The notes under the pieces were generated by a model, which was given only the letters and a program-made list of their open reading frames with translations, made no database searches and was not told the origin of the DNA. A program made the translations under genes and the position numbers. Source: Robiginitomaculum sp. (lineage in GTDB: Bacteria; Pseudomonadota; Alphaproteobacteria; Caulobacterales; Maricaulaceae). From it: DNA of 34,092 bases. The stretch lies in NCBI GenBank assembly GCA_021776555.1, contig JAJFFR010000053.1:1-34092 (forward strand), given 5' to 3'. Each line of letters begins with the position of its first letter. Position 1 is the stretch's first letter. Shown in pieces: positions 1 through 6,965 of the stretch.

Positions 1-1778
1 CCATCATCAGTCGCCAAAAACGCCTGCAACGCCTCTACCCGCGCCACAATTGCTACGAGGTCATCCGCGCCGTCGGTTAGCACTGCGTCAATGAGGTCAT
101 GGCGAATGCCTTGTTCGCGGAGATGGACTTTCAGGCGGTCAAACACAAAACTCAATAACTCACCCGGCACAGGCAATCGAACCCCATTTCCCAACAAAAT
201 GCGGATCACGCCCAACGCCGCGCGCCGTAACGCATACGGGTCTTTGCTGCCCGTAGGTTTTTCGTCGATCGCCCAGAAGCCAACCAACGTATCCAGCTTG
301 TCAGCCAAAGCCACGGCAACGCTTACCGGGTCGGTTGGTACGGCATCGGTTGGGCCTTGTGGTTTGTAATGATCGCGGATCGCATCGGCGATTTGAGTGA
401 CTTCGACGCTGGTATATTCGTCGAGTTGCCGATCCTTCGAGGCTCCCTGCGGTCGCACCTCAGGATGAGGTAGGTTGTTGATATCACCTATTTCCTCATG
501 CTGAGGTGGCGCGCCAGCGCCCTCGAAGCATCGGCCATCAGCCAGTGCGTAATAGCGTCCCATGGCCCCTTGCAAACTCGTAAACTCCACGACCATTTGC
601 GTGGTCAGATCAGCTTTGGCCAGCCATGCGGCTCGTTCCGCCAGTTGCGGGTCAGCACCTACTTTTGGGGCCAATTCCTTGGCTAAGGCAGCCACCCGCT
701 CGGCCTTGTCATAGACGCTGCCCAGTTTTTGGTGGAACACCACACCACGCAGCGCATCAACGCGGCTATCCAAAGTCTGCGCCCGATCCGTATCCCAAAA
801 ATGCCGAGCATCGGCCAAGCGCGCGGTCAGCACGCGGGCATTGCCCTGGGCTATGGCTTGGCCGCCATCGGGTGCGGCTAAATTAGCCACCACCAAAAAA
901 TGCGGAGCCAGCTGCCCAGTTTTGGCGTTATTCACTGAAAAATATTTCTGGTGCTTAGCCATCGACAGCGTGATCACTTCTGGCGGCAGGTCGAGAAATG
1001 CCTCGTCCATTTGCCCCAGCAACACCATTGGCCATTCGGCCAACCCGGCCACTTCGTCGAGCAGCGCCGCGTCTTCAACCAAAGTCAGATTATGCTCTTG
1101 GCAAATTTGTTCGATCTGTTCGGCGATCCTAGCTTTGCGATCCTCGGCATCCAGTACCACATGGCCCTCGCCTTCGAGTTGCTCACGATAATCAGCAAAG
1201 GACGACGCAGTAAACGGTCCGGGTCCCATTTGTCGGTGGCCCATGGTTTGATTGCCGCTGGCAATCCCGGCCACTTCGAACGAAACGATCTTGCCATCCA
1301 ACAAGCAGATAATGCTGTGCAATGGCCGCACCCAACGAAAACTGCCACTGCCCCATTTCATCGACTTGGGCCACGGAAAATCCGCCATGATTTGCGGGAT
1401 GCTTTCGGCCAGAACCTGCTCGGCAGCCCGGCCCGGCTTTTCTATTTTGGCAATCCAGAATTTGCCCTTTTTATCTTCGCGTTGCTCGCACTCATCCAGT
1501 GAGGCAACACCCGCGCCACGCATGAACCCGGCCAAAGCCTGTTCCGGGGCGCCGACCCGTGGGCCTTTGCGTTCTTCGGAGACATCTGGTGATTTTTCCG
1601 GTAGATCAGCAATGACCAGTGTCAGCCGTCTTGGTCCAGAATACGTCTGCATTTCGCCAAATTCAAAACCCGTTTCCTTCAAGGCTTTTTGCAAGCCATT
1701 GCCCAGATCGCGAGCTGCGCGCCCCTGCATCCCAGCCGGGATTTCTTCACAGAAAATTTCAAGCAGTAATTCGGCCAT
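1..1778 (-). CDS. glyS: Glycyl-tRNA synthetase beta subunit (partial, 3' end outside window)
   Basis: Beta subunit of the alpha2-beta2 bacterial glycyl-tRNA synthetase, which charges tRNA-Gly in the cytoplasm; the beta chain carries tRNA-recognition and HD-type domains. About 592 codons are visible and the reading frame runs off the left edge; family members are usually near 690-720 residues. Family landmarks are the N-terminal MAELLLEIFCEEIPAGMQ, the mid segment SMAKHQKYFSV, QGAMGRYYALADG, and PTDPVSVAVALADKLDTLVG. The ATG overlaps the stop of the upstream cupin gene (TGATG), so translation is probably coupled. Between ALADG and the DHYKPQGP segment lie about 35 extra residues (roughly residues 415-450). 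They are encoded by a palindromic DNA element at 429-534 that keeps the frame open. The rest of the protein looks intact, so I infer a functional enzyme with a tolerated insertion. Confidence 0.96.
   Translation of the reverse strand, partial: MAELLLEIFCEEIPAGMQGRAARDLGNGLQKALKETGFEFGEMQTYSGPRRLTLVIADLPEKSPDVSEERKGPRVGAPEQALAGFMRGAGVASLDECEQREDKKGKFWIAKIEKPGRAAEQVLAESIPQIMADFPWPKSMKWGSGSFRWVRPLHSIICLLDGKIVSFEVAGIASGNQTMGHRQMGPGPFTASSFADYREQLEGEGHVVLDAEDRKARIAEQIEQICQEHNLTLVEDAALLDEVAGLAEWPMVLLGQMDEAFLDLPPEVITLSMAKHQKYFSVNNAKTGQLAPHFLVVANLAAPDGGQAIAQGNARVLTARLADARHFWDTDRAQTLDSRVDALRGVVFHQKLGSVYDKAERVAALAKELAPKVGADPQLAERAAWLAKADLTTQMVVEFTSLQGAMGRYYALADGRCFEGAGAPPQHEEIGDINNLPHPEVRPQGASKDRQLDEYTSVEVTQIADAIRDHYKPQGPTDAVPTDPVSVAVALADKLDTLVGFWAIDEKPTGSKDPYALRRAALGVIRILLGNGVRLPVPGELLSFVFDRLKVHLREQGIRHDLIDAVLTDGADDLVAIVARVEALQAFLATDD
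429..534. repeat. Palindromic repeat element inserted in frame within glyS
   Basis: A 106 bp imperfect palindrome. Outer arms at 429-442 (CCGATCCTTCGAGG) and 521-534 (CCTCGAAGCATCGG) match at 13 of 14 positions. Inner arms around 458-471 (ACCTCAGGATGAGG) and 494-507 also pair, with one mismatch. The first 40 or so bases recur at 14974-15013 in non-coding DNA with only a few changes, so this is a dispersed repeat and not part of the ancestral gene. Read on the minus strand it adds about 35 codons with no stop. It resembles in behaviour the palindromic elements known to insert in frame in Rickettsia genes, but I claim no homology to them. Confidence 0.85.
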
Positions 1779-2146
1779 CAAATTCTCTCCATCTGCTCAA
1801 CAGATCTCGCGGTGACCTCACCATCACCTGTATTCAACACGCTGGATTTTTCAAAAACGACAACTTTTGCTTCACCCTGATTGGCAACTGGCCGGTGTTC
1901 CGTACCTTTTGGCACCACAATCATTTCACCGCTACACAGGCGCTCAGAACGATCACGAAATTCCATTCGGAATTCGCCCTCGACCACCAGAAACATCTCA
2001 TCAGCATCTAGATGGGAGTGCCATTCAAACTCGCCTTCAATACGAACCAGCCTGACGTCATAATCGTCTATATTGGCAATGATTTTTGGCGACCATTGAT
2101 CATTGAATAATGCAAATTTCTCGGCGAGGTTTATCATGTTTCCCAT
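1778..2146 (-). CDS. Cupin-domain protein lying between glyQ and glyS
   Basis: Single-domain cupin of 122 residues, function unknown. Cupin motif 1 is EFEWHSH...E...G with His43, His45 and Glu50. Motif 2 is GEMIVVPKGTEHRPVAN with His84. These four residues are the usual metal ligands, so a metal-binding beta-barrel is expected. There is no signal peptide or membrane segment, so it is cytosolic. Its ATG overlaps the glyQ stop and its stop overlaps the glyS ATG, both as TGATG, so all three should be co-translated at linked levels. The sequence resembles small mannose-6-phosphate-isomerase-type cupins, but the substrate cannot be told from sequence. The position suggests a link to the synthetase or simply a tolerated passenger; this is inference. 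Confidence 0.9.
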   Translation of the reverse strand: MGNMINLAEKFALFNDQWSPKIIANIDDYDVRLVRIEGEFEWHSHLDADEMFLVVEGEFRMEFRDRSERLCSGEMIVVPKGTEHRPVANQGEAKVVVFEKSSVLNTGDGEVTARSVEQMERI

Positions 2147-3021
2147 CAGCCTGCCTCCTCAAGTGCAACCCAGCTTTGGGCGCAGCCTTTGGCTAAATCG
2201 CGGACCCGCTTGATATAGCTGGCTCGTTCGGTTGCCGACACAACACCGCGCGCATCTAAAATGTTAAAGGCATGGCTGGCCTTTAAGACAAAATCATAGG
2301 CTGGCAAGGGCAAGTTTTGCTCCAGCAAAATCCCGCATTGGCGCTCGGCATCAACAAACCAGCGGGTGAACATCTCGGTATCGGCATGGGTAAAATTAAA
2401 GTGCGAGAACTGTCGTTCGTTTTCCTGAAACACGTCACGGTAAGTCACGCCGTCATTGTTAAAGGCCAGATCATAAATGCTGTCCACGCCCTGCACATAG
2501 GTCGCCAGACGCTCTAACCCATAGGTCAACTCGCCGGAAACCGGATTGACCTCCAGACCGCCGACTTGTTGGAAGTACGTGAACTGGCTGACTTCCATGC
2601 CATCGCACCACACTTCCCAACCCAGACCCCAAGCGCCGACCGTAGGGTTTTCCCAATCGTCCTCGACAAAGCGCACATCATGCAAGTCCATATCAATGCC
2701 AATGGCCCGCAAACTGTTGAGGTATAATTCCTGCAAGTTATCCGGGCTGGGTTTGAGCAAAACTTGAAACTGGTAATAGTGCTGCAACCGGTTGGGATTT
2801 TCCCCAAACCGACCATCGGCCGGGCGGCGGCTGGGCTGCACATAGGCCGCATTCCATGGCTTTGGACCCAGCGAACGCAAAGTTGTTGCCGGGTGCAAGG
2901 TACCTGCGCCGACTTCTAGATCATGCGGCTGCAAGATCACACAGCCCTGTTCAGCCCAATAATGTTGCAGGGTCAGGATCAGGTCTTGAAAGCTAAGCGG
3001 CTGTTTCGTTGGGTTCGACAT
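2146..3021 (-). CDS. glyQ: Glycyl-tRNA synthetase alpha subunit
   Basis: Catalytic alpha subunit of bacterial two-subunit glycyl-tRNA synthetase; it forms glycyl-adenylate and works with GlyS. Family sequence is clear throughout: [18 protein letters not shown], then [44 protein letters not shown], and [11 protein letters not shown] chose the ATG at 3021, giving 291 residues that begin [14 protein letters not shown], because family members start near this point. An in-frame ATG at 3066 would add 15 residues without family resemblance and sits only 6 bp after the upstream methyltransferase stop. Ribosome-binding signals are weak for both. The gene ends in a TGATG junction with the cupin gene. 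Confidence 0.97.
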   Translation of the reverse strand: MSNPTKQPLSFQDLILTLQHYWAEQGCVILQPHDLEVGAGTLHPATTLRSLGPKPWNAAYVQPSRRPADGRFGENPNRLQHYYQFQVLLKPSPDNLQELYLNSLRAIGIDMDLHDVRFVEDDWENPTVGAWGLGWEVWCDGMEVSQFTYFQQVGGLEVNPVSGELTYGLERLATYVQGVDSIYDLAFNNDGVTYRDVFQENERQFSHFNFTHADTEMFTRWFVDAERQCGILLEQNLPLPAYDFVLKASHAFNILDARGVVSATERASYIKRVRDLAKGCAQSWVALEEAG

Positions 3022-3072
3022 GGAATATAGGTTCCAGATTGCAGTGTTCAAACGGGTTGTACCCATTTTTAC

Positions 3073-3807
3073 TCAAAAGACCAGAGCCTCTCTGCCCCGA
3101 AAGATCGCCTCGGCCCGCGCCGTATAGCTTTGGCCGGTTTCATGTAAGATCAATGGTGCCAGAAGTTTGGAGCCAGTCCGCACCCCTTTGCGGGCCTGCA
3201 CCACGACTCGGTGGGCGTTTTGCCCGGCCCGGGGAGCTATTGGCAAAATCTGAATGGCTCCGCACGGACCTTGCAACAAGCTAACAATTTCGGCCAGATG
3301 ATCGACCCGATGGATCAGGGTCACATGCCCGCGCGCTTTGACAACAACCAATGCCAACCGAATCCAAGTGGCAAGGTCGGCGCCGTTGCCCACAAAGGCG
3401 GTATCCTTGCCGGGTTTGGGTACGTTCCCGGCGCTGGCATGATCCTGAAATGGTGGATTGAAGAAAACCAGATCGAAGCTGTCTGGACGCAATTTCTTTG
3501 GCCGGGCGCTGACATCACCCGGCAAGACCGTTACCCGGTCACTCAGATCGTTACACCGGATATTGTCGGTGCATAGTTCAACCAGTTCCGGCTGTTTTTC
3601 CAATCCGGTAAATTGCGCGCCCGGATTGCGCCACGCCGCGCACAACAAGGCTGTGCCTGCGCCGCTGCCCAGTTCCAAGGCTTTTTTACCCGGCTCTATA
3701 GCAATTGAAGCGGCCAGCAATGCCGCATCCAGACCGGCCCGATAGCCCTGTCCTTGAGCAATGGACAATGCACCATCGAGGAAAAAGGGAATCGTCGGAT
3801 CAGTCAT
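3073..3807 (-). CDS. TrmN6-like tRNA adenine-N6 methyltransferase family protein
   Basis: SAM-dependent methyltransferase of the type that includes TrmN6 (YfiC), which methylates A37 of tRNA1(Val). With the ATG at 3807 it has 244 residues. GYRAGLDAALLAAS (about 21-34) is the typical family start, ELGSGAGT (45-52) is the SAM-binding motif I, and NPPF (117-120) is the catalytic motif of N6-adenine enzymes. An upstream in-frame ATG at 3828 adds seven residues; neither start has a good ribosome-binding site. It is the first gene of the leftward run with glyQ, cupin and glyS, so tRNA modification and tRNA charging would be co-expressed. The exact tRNA target is inferred from family only. Confidence 0.85.
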   Translation of the reverse strand: MTDPTIPFFLDGALSIAQGQGYRAGLDAALLAASIAIEPGKKALELGSGAGTALLCAAWRNPGAQFTGLEKQPELVELCTDNIRCNDLSDRVTVLPGDVSARPKKLRPDSFDLVFFNPPFQDHASAGNVPKPGKDTAFVGNGADLATWIRLALVVVKARGHVTLIHRVDHLAEIVSLLQGPCGAIQILPIAPRAGQNAHRVVVQARKGVRTGSKLLAPLILHETGQSYTARAEAIFRGREALVF

Positions 3808-3860
3808 ACTGAAAAGTTCTTCATTCAATTTATTGTCATCTATTACTCATAATTCACGCA

Positions 3861-3877
3861 TTTGCTTGGCAAGCAAA
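3861..3877. promoter_or_regulatory. Perfect palindrome in a divergent promoter region (candidate operator)
   Basis: TTTGCTTG-G-CAAGCAAA is a perfect inverted repeat with 8 bp arms and a single central base. It lies in the 124 bp between the leftward methyltransferase/glyQS operon and the rightward polyprenyl synthase gene. Symmetry and position suit a dimeric repressor or activator site. No regulator is identified, and no convincing -35/-10 pair was assigned around it. Confidence 0.45.
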
Positions 3878-3931
3878 CCAGCAATTTGTATGGTGGGGAT
3901 AATTGTTGGAGACAATGCAGGGGTAAGCGGG

Positions 3932-4975
3932 TTGTCCATTACCGCAGAAATAGCTGAAAAGCCAGCAGGCAGACCATTGGCGCAAAGCCCCGGTGGACCA
4001 AACCCGGTTGAGCGACTGGGTGTGCTGCTGCATGGCGACATGGCGCGGGTCAACGATACTATTACCGCCCGGATGCAAAGCCCGATCGGCACAATCCCCG
4101 ATCTGGCCTCGCACTTGGTCGATGCTGGGGGCAAGAGATTGCGCCCGATGATCACCTTGGCTACGTCCTCTTTGTTAGGCTATCGCGGTGACCATCATAT
4201 TTTGTTGGCCACTGCGGTTGAGTTCATTCATTCAGCCACCTTGTTGCACGACGATATCGTCGATGGATCAGACTTAAGGCGTGGCAAACCACCAGCCAAC
4301 CGGCTGTGGGGTAATTCAGCCAGCGTGTTGGTTGGTGATTTTTTGTTTGCCCGTTCTTTTTCCCTGATGGTCGAAACCGGCCATTTGCGCGTTCTAGATA
4401 TTTTATCTCGCGCCTCGTCGATTATTGCCGAAGGCGAAGTTCACCAATTGGCGGTAATTGGAAATATCGAACTGCCGGTTGATGATTATATGAACATCAT
4501 TGAGGCCAAAACCGCCGAATTGTTTGCGGCCGCCGCACGAGTGTCTGCGGTGATTACCGAGCGCTCCGAGGCCGACGAAAAAGCCATGGACCAGTTTGGG
4601 CGCTCATTAGGGCTGGCCTTTCAATTGGTCGATGATGCGTTGGACTATAGCGGTCAAAAACAAAAATTAGGCAAACGGGTTGGCGATGATTTTCGCGAAG
4701 GCAAAGTCACCCTGCCGATGTCACTGGCTTATCATGCGGGAAGTTCTGCCGAAAAAGACTGGTGGGAACAAATGCTAGATGCCGATAGTCGCAATGACGC
4801 CCAATTGGCCTTGGCTAACTCTTACATCGAACGCCATGACGCGGTCAGCAAAACGCTGAAGCTGGCCAAGTCTCATGCCAAAAATGCCAAAGCATCCTTG
4901 GAGCGCTTCGAGGACAATGAGCTACGCACCTGTTTGCGCGATTTGTGTGATTTCGTGGTGACCCGCGCTTACTAG
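3932..4975 (+). CDS. ispB: Long-chain trans-polyprenyl diphosphate synthase (octaprenyl/decaprenyl type)
   Basis: Condenses isopentenyl diphosphate onto farnesyl diphosphate to make the C40-C50 side chain of ubiquinone. Both Asp-rich motifs are present: DDIVD in HSATLLHDDIVDGSDLRRGKPP and DDALD in FQLVDDALDYSG, together with AGGKRLRP near the N-terminus. The residue five positions before the first motif is Ala, which in this family fits a long product. I prefer the TTG at 3932 because an AGGGG sequence lies 8 nt before it and the resulting 347 residues match family length. An ATG at 3890 would give 361 residues but lacks a ribosome-binding site. The reading frame is open still further upstream (from 3761), overlapping the divergent methyltransferase gene, and I regard that part as non-coding. 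Confidence 0.93.
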   Translation: MSITAEIAEKPAGRPLAQSPGGPNPVERLGVLLHGDMARVNDTITARMQSPIGTIPDLASHLVDAGGKRLRPMITLATSSLLGYRGDHHILLATAVEFIHSATLLHDDIVDGSDLRRGKPPANRLWGNSASVLVGDFLFARSFSLMVETGHLRVLDILSRASSIIAEGEVHQLAVIGNIELPVDDYMNIIEAKTAELFAAAARVSAVITERSEADEKAMDQFGRSLGLAFQLVDDALDYSGQKQKLGKRVGDDFREGKVTLPMSLAYHAGSSAEKDWWEQMLDADSRNDAQLALANSYIERHDAVSKTLKLAKSHAKNAKASLERFEDNELRTCLRDLCDFVVTRAY

Positions 4976-5000
4976 GACAGTTTGCGGATATCTGTACTCT

Positions 5001-5033
5001 ATTGTCATCACACGGCTTGTCCGGGCAATGACA
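5001..5033. repeat. Short palindromic intergenic repeat
   Basis: TGTCAT near 5003 and ATGACA near 5028 flank a GC-rich centre that contains CTTGTCCGGGC. This resembles the widespread alphaproteobacterial repeat of the form 'TGTCATCC...GGATGACA'. It sits between the convergent ends of the polyprenyl synthase and glycosyltransferase genes, where it might also act as a transcription terminator. The arms are short, so confidence is modest. Confidence 0.45.
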
Positions 5034-5070
5034 GGCAAGGGTGATTTCTATTAGACCCGGTGCCCTAACC

Positions 5071-6105
5071 TTACTCGTGACGATCTTGTTGTCTGGCTCG
5101 CCAATGGACCAATGCGGCAAAACTTGCGGCGGAAGCAAATCCCAAAAAGGCACTGGTTGGCGACACTCGAAAAATGATGGCTAGCACCGTCACCGCAACC
5201 ATTTGCAAAGCCAGCCCGATGGCGACGCGCAAATGAGAATGGCCCTTGGCTAGCGCCAATTGATACAAATGATCATTATGGGCCACTAGTAATTTTCGTT
5301 TCTTGCGCGCCCGCCAAAACATAGTCAGCAACACATCAGATAACCATGGCATGGTCAGCAAGGGCATAACCCAAACCACGGCTGGCGGACCTTCGGCAAT
5401 CAGGATCAATGCGGTTCCGGCAATCCAAGTGCCAATAAACAGTGACCCGGTATCACCTAGGAATATCCGGGCGCGGGGCATGTTAAATGGTAAGAAACCA
5501 GCCAAGCCAGCTGCCAGAAACAACGCTGCCCCACAAGCGCTCCACACACCAAAAAACGCAGCCAACACGGCCAGCCCCAAACTAGCCAACAGGGCGCTAA
5601 GCGGGACTACGCCATCGGCACCATCCATGAAATTGACGGTATTGGTTAGGGTAAACACCCAAAGAGCCGTACCGGCCACACCGAAAACCCATGGGATTTC
5701 CAATGAAAAAGTATCAAATGGTAACGAAACCACCGGCCCCAATATAACGGCCATCAACAGCGATAATCCAAATAAAATCGCAAATTTGAAACCGGAGGAT
5801 AGCTCGACTACATCATCGACCAATCCCAACACCGCAGCCAAGGCAGCCAGTCCGATCAATTGCGGGATCAAGTGCAGATCAATGTCGGTTACTTGCACAA
5901 ACAAGAAGGCACTCGCCACCACCACCAGCGCTACGGCCAAACCGCCCGCAGTCGGAACCGGTTGTTTGTGGGCCGAGCGCACATTCGGCATAGCCAACAA
6001 TCGAAACTTGACCAAAACCCTTGTCAACAAAGCAGAAACGGCAATCATGACCACCAAGGCTATACTGATCCCAAATCCGGTCGGCTCGAACATAAATCCT
6101 CGCAT
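5071..6105 (-). CDS. WecA/MraY-family undecaprenyl-phosphate sugar-1-phosphate transferase
   Basis: Integral membrane enzyme with about ten hydrophobic helices. It transfers a sugar-1-phosphate from a UDP-sugar to undecaprenyl phosphate and so starts assembly of a cell-surface glycan. Family motifs, in order, are VRSAHKQPVPTAGGLA, the DDVVE motif, TNTVNFMDGADG, ARIFLGDTGSLFIG, and the C-terminal NDHLYQLALAKGHSH (the HxxHxYQ-like cytoplasmic loop). It looks closer to WecA/WbpL-type enzymes than to MraY, which is usually longer and embedded in the cell-wall gene cluster. The ATG at 6105 lies 20 bp after the ispE stop. An ATG at 6093, preceded by GAGGA at short spacing, is an alternative. The open frame extends back into ispE, and that extension is rejected. 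The UDP-sugar cannot be told from sequence. Confidence 0.9.
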   Translation of the reverse strand: MRGFMFEPTGFGISIALVVMIAVSALLTRVLVKFRLLAMPNVRSAHKQPVPTAGGLAVALVVVASAFLFVQVTDIDLHLIPQLIGLAALAAVLGLVDDVVELSSGFKFAILFGLSLLMAVILGPVVSLPFDTFSLEIPWVFGVAGTALWVFTLTNTVNFMDGADGVVPLSALLASLGLAVLAAFFGVWSACGAALFLAAGLAGFLPFNMPRARIFLGDTGSLFIGTWIAGTALILIAEGPPAVVWVMPLLTMPWLSDVLLTMFWRARKKRKLLVAHNDHLYQLALAKGHSHLRVAIGLALQMVAVTVLAIIFRVSPTSAFLGFASAASFAALVHWRARQQDRHE

Positions 6106-6125
6106 GGCAGTATCTGCCGTGGTCT

Positions 6126-6962
6126 CTATTGGGGCGGTATTTGTCCAATCGTCACCGGTTGGACCCACCAAGTTGGGTGCTGATCTTGCAAATCACGTGC
6201 CGCTTTTCGTGCGTTATTCTGGCTCGAAAAACCAGCCAGACAGGTCGCACCCGAACCACACATGAACTGTCGATCCGCCCCCTCGCAAATCTCTGAAAAC
6301 GCCTGTAGCACATCGGCGATCTGGGGACAAAGCGAAATGGCTGCTTGGCTCAAATCATTTTGATGTTCAGTCGCACTGGATGGATCGCTTGCCGGCATTT
6401 GGTCAAACCGACCAAACACCTCGGCGGTGGATACAGCAAACCCCGGATTTACCAGCAGCGCCGCAAAAGACGGCCTTGGCGGTAAATTTTCGATTTGCTC
6501 GCCTCGACCACGCATCTGAAGCCAGCCGCCATGCAGACAAGCCGGAATGTCCGATCCAAACGATGCGCCGATTGTCGCCAGTTTGCTTACCTTCAACTGG
6601 CAATCCCATAGCCGGTTCAGCCCACGCAAAGTTGCCGCAGCGTCGGCGCTACCGCCGCCAATGCCACTAGCAATAGGTAGATTTTTGGTAAGCTGGATCC
6701 GCGCGCCCTTCAAAATTCCGGTGGTTTGGGGCAAAGCGCGCGCCGCCTGCAAGATCAAATTATTGTCGTGTACGGGCAGTTCCCCAGCAAACGGCCCGAC
6801 AATTTCAAGCTGCAATTTATCAGCCGGTACAAACGTCAGTACATCCCCAAAGTCGGCAAAGGTGACCAGACTATCGATCGAATGGTAGCCGTCTCCTTGC
6901 AAAGGTCCGACCCGCAAAGACAGATTGATTTTGGCCGGCGCAAATTCCGTGTGCGTTGTCAC
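6126..6962 (-). CDS. ispE: 4-diphosphocytidyl-2-C-methyl-D-erythritol kinase
   Basis: GHMP-family kinase that phosphorylates CDP-methylerythritol in the MEP (non-mevalonate) isoprenoid pathway. It has 278 residues, a normal length. APAKINLSLRV contains the catalytic Lys11, the ATP loop is LPIASGIGGGSADAAATLRGLN (about 95-116), and GSDIPACLHGG contains the expected catalytic Asp at about 138. The start codon is GTG, three bases after the stop of the upstream TPR gene, and no nearby ATG exists; this close packing implies co-transcription. The product feeds the isoprenoid pool that the polyprenyl synthase and the undecaprenyl-phosphate enzyme nearby depend on, though neither neighbour has to be co-regulated with it. 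Confidence 0.96.
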   Translation of the reverse strand: MTTHTEFAPAKINLSLRVGPLQGDGYHSIDSLVTFADFGDVLTFVPADKLQLEIVGPFAGELPVHDNNLILQAARALPQTTGILKGARIQLTKNLPIASGIGGGSADAAATLRGLNRLWDCQLKVSKLATIGASFGSDIPACLHGGWLQMRGRGEQIENLPPRPSFAALLVNPGFAVSTAEVFGRFDQMPASDPSSATEHQNDLSQAAISLCPQIADVLQAFSEICEGADRQFMCGSGATCLAGFSSQNNARKAARDLQDQHPTWWVQPVTIGQIPPQ

Positions 6963-6965
6963 AAA

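Noticed and set aside
951-1815. Two plus-strand open frames of about 185 codons
   Set aside because: Both are antisense to glyS, whose minus-strand translation is clearly a synthetase subunit.
5303-6265. 320-codon open frame on the plus strand
   Set aside because: It lies antisense to the phosphosugar transferase and ispE genes, has Asn/Thr/Ala-rich low-complexity translation and no family features; it is a shadow of the real genes.
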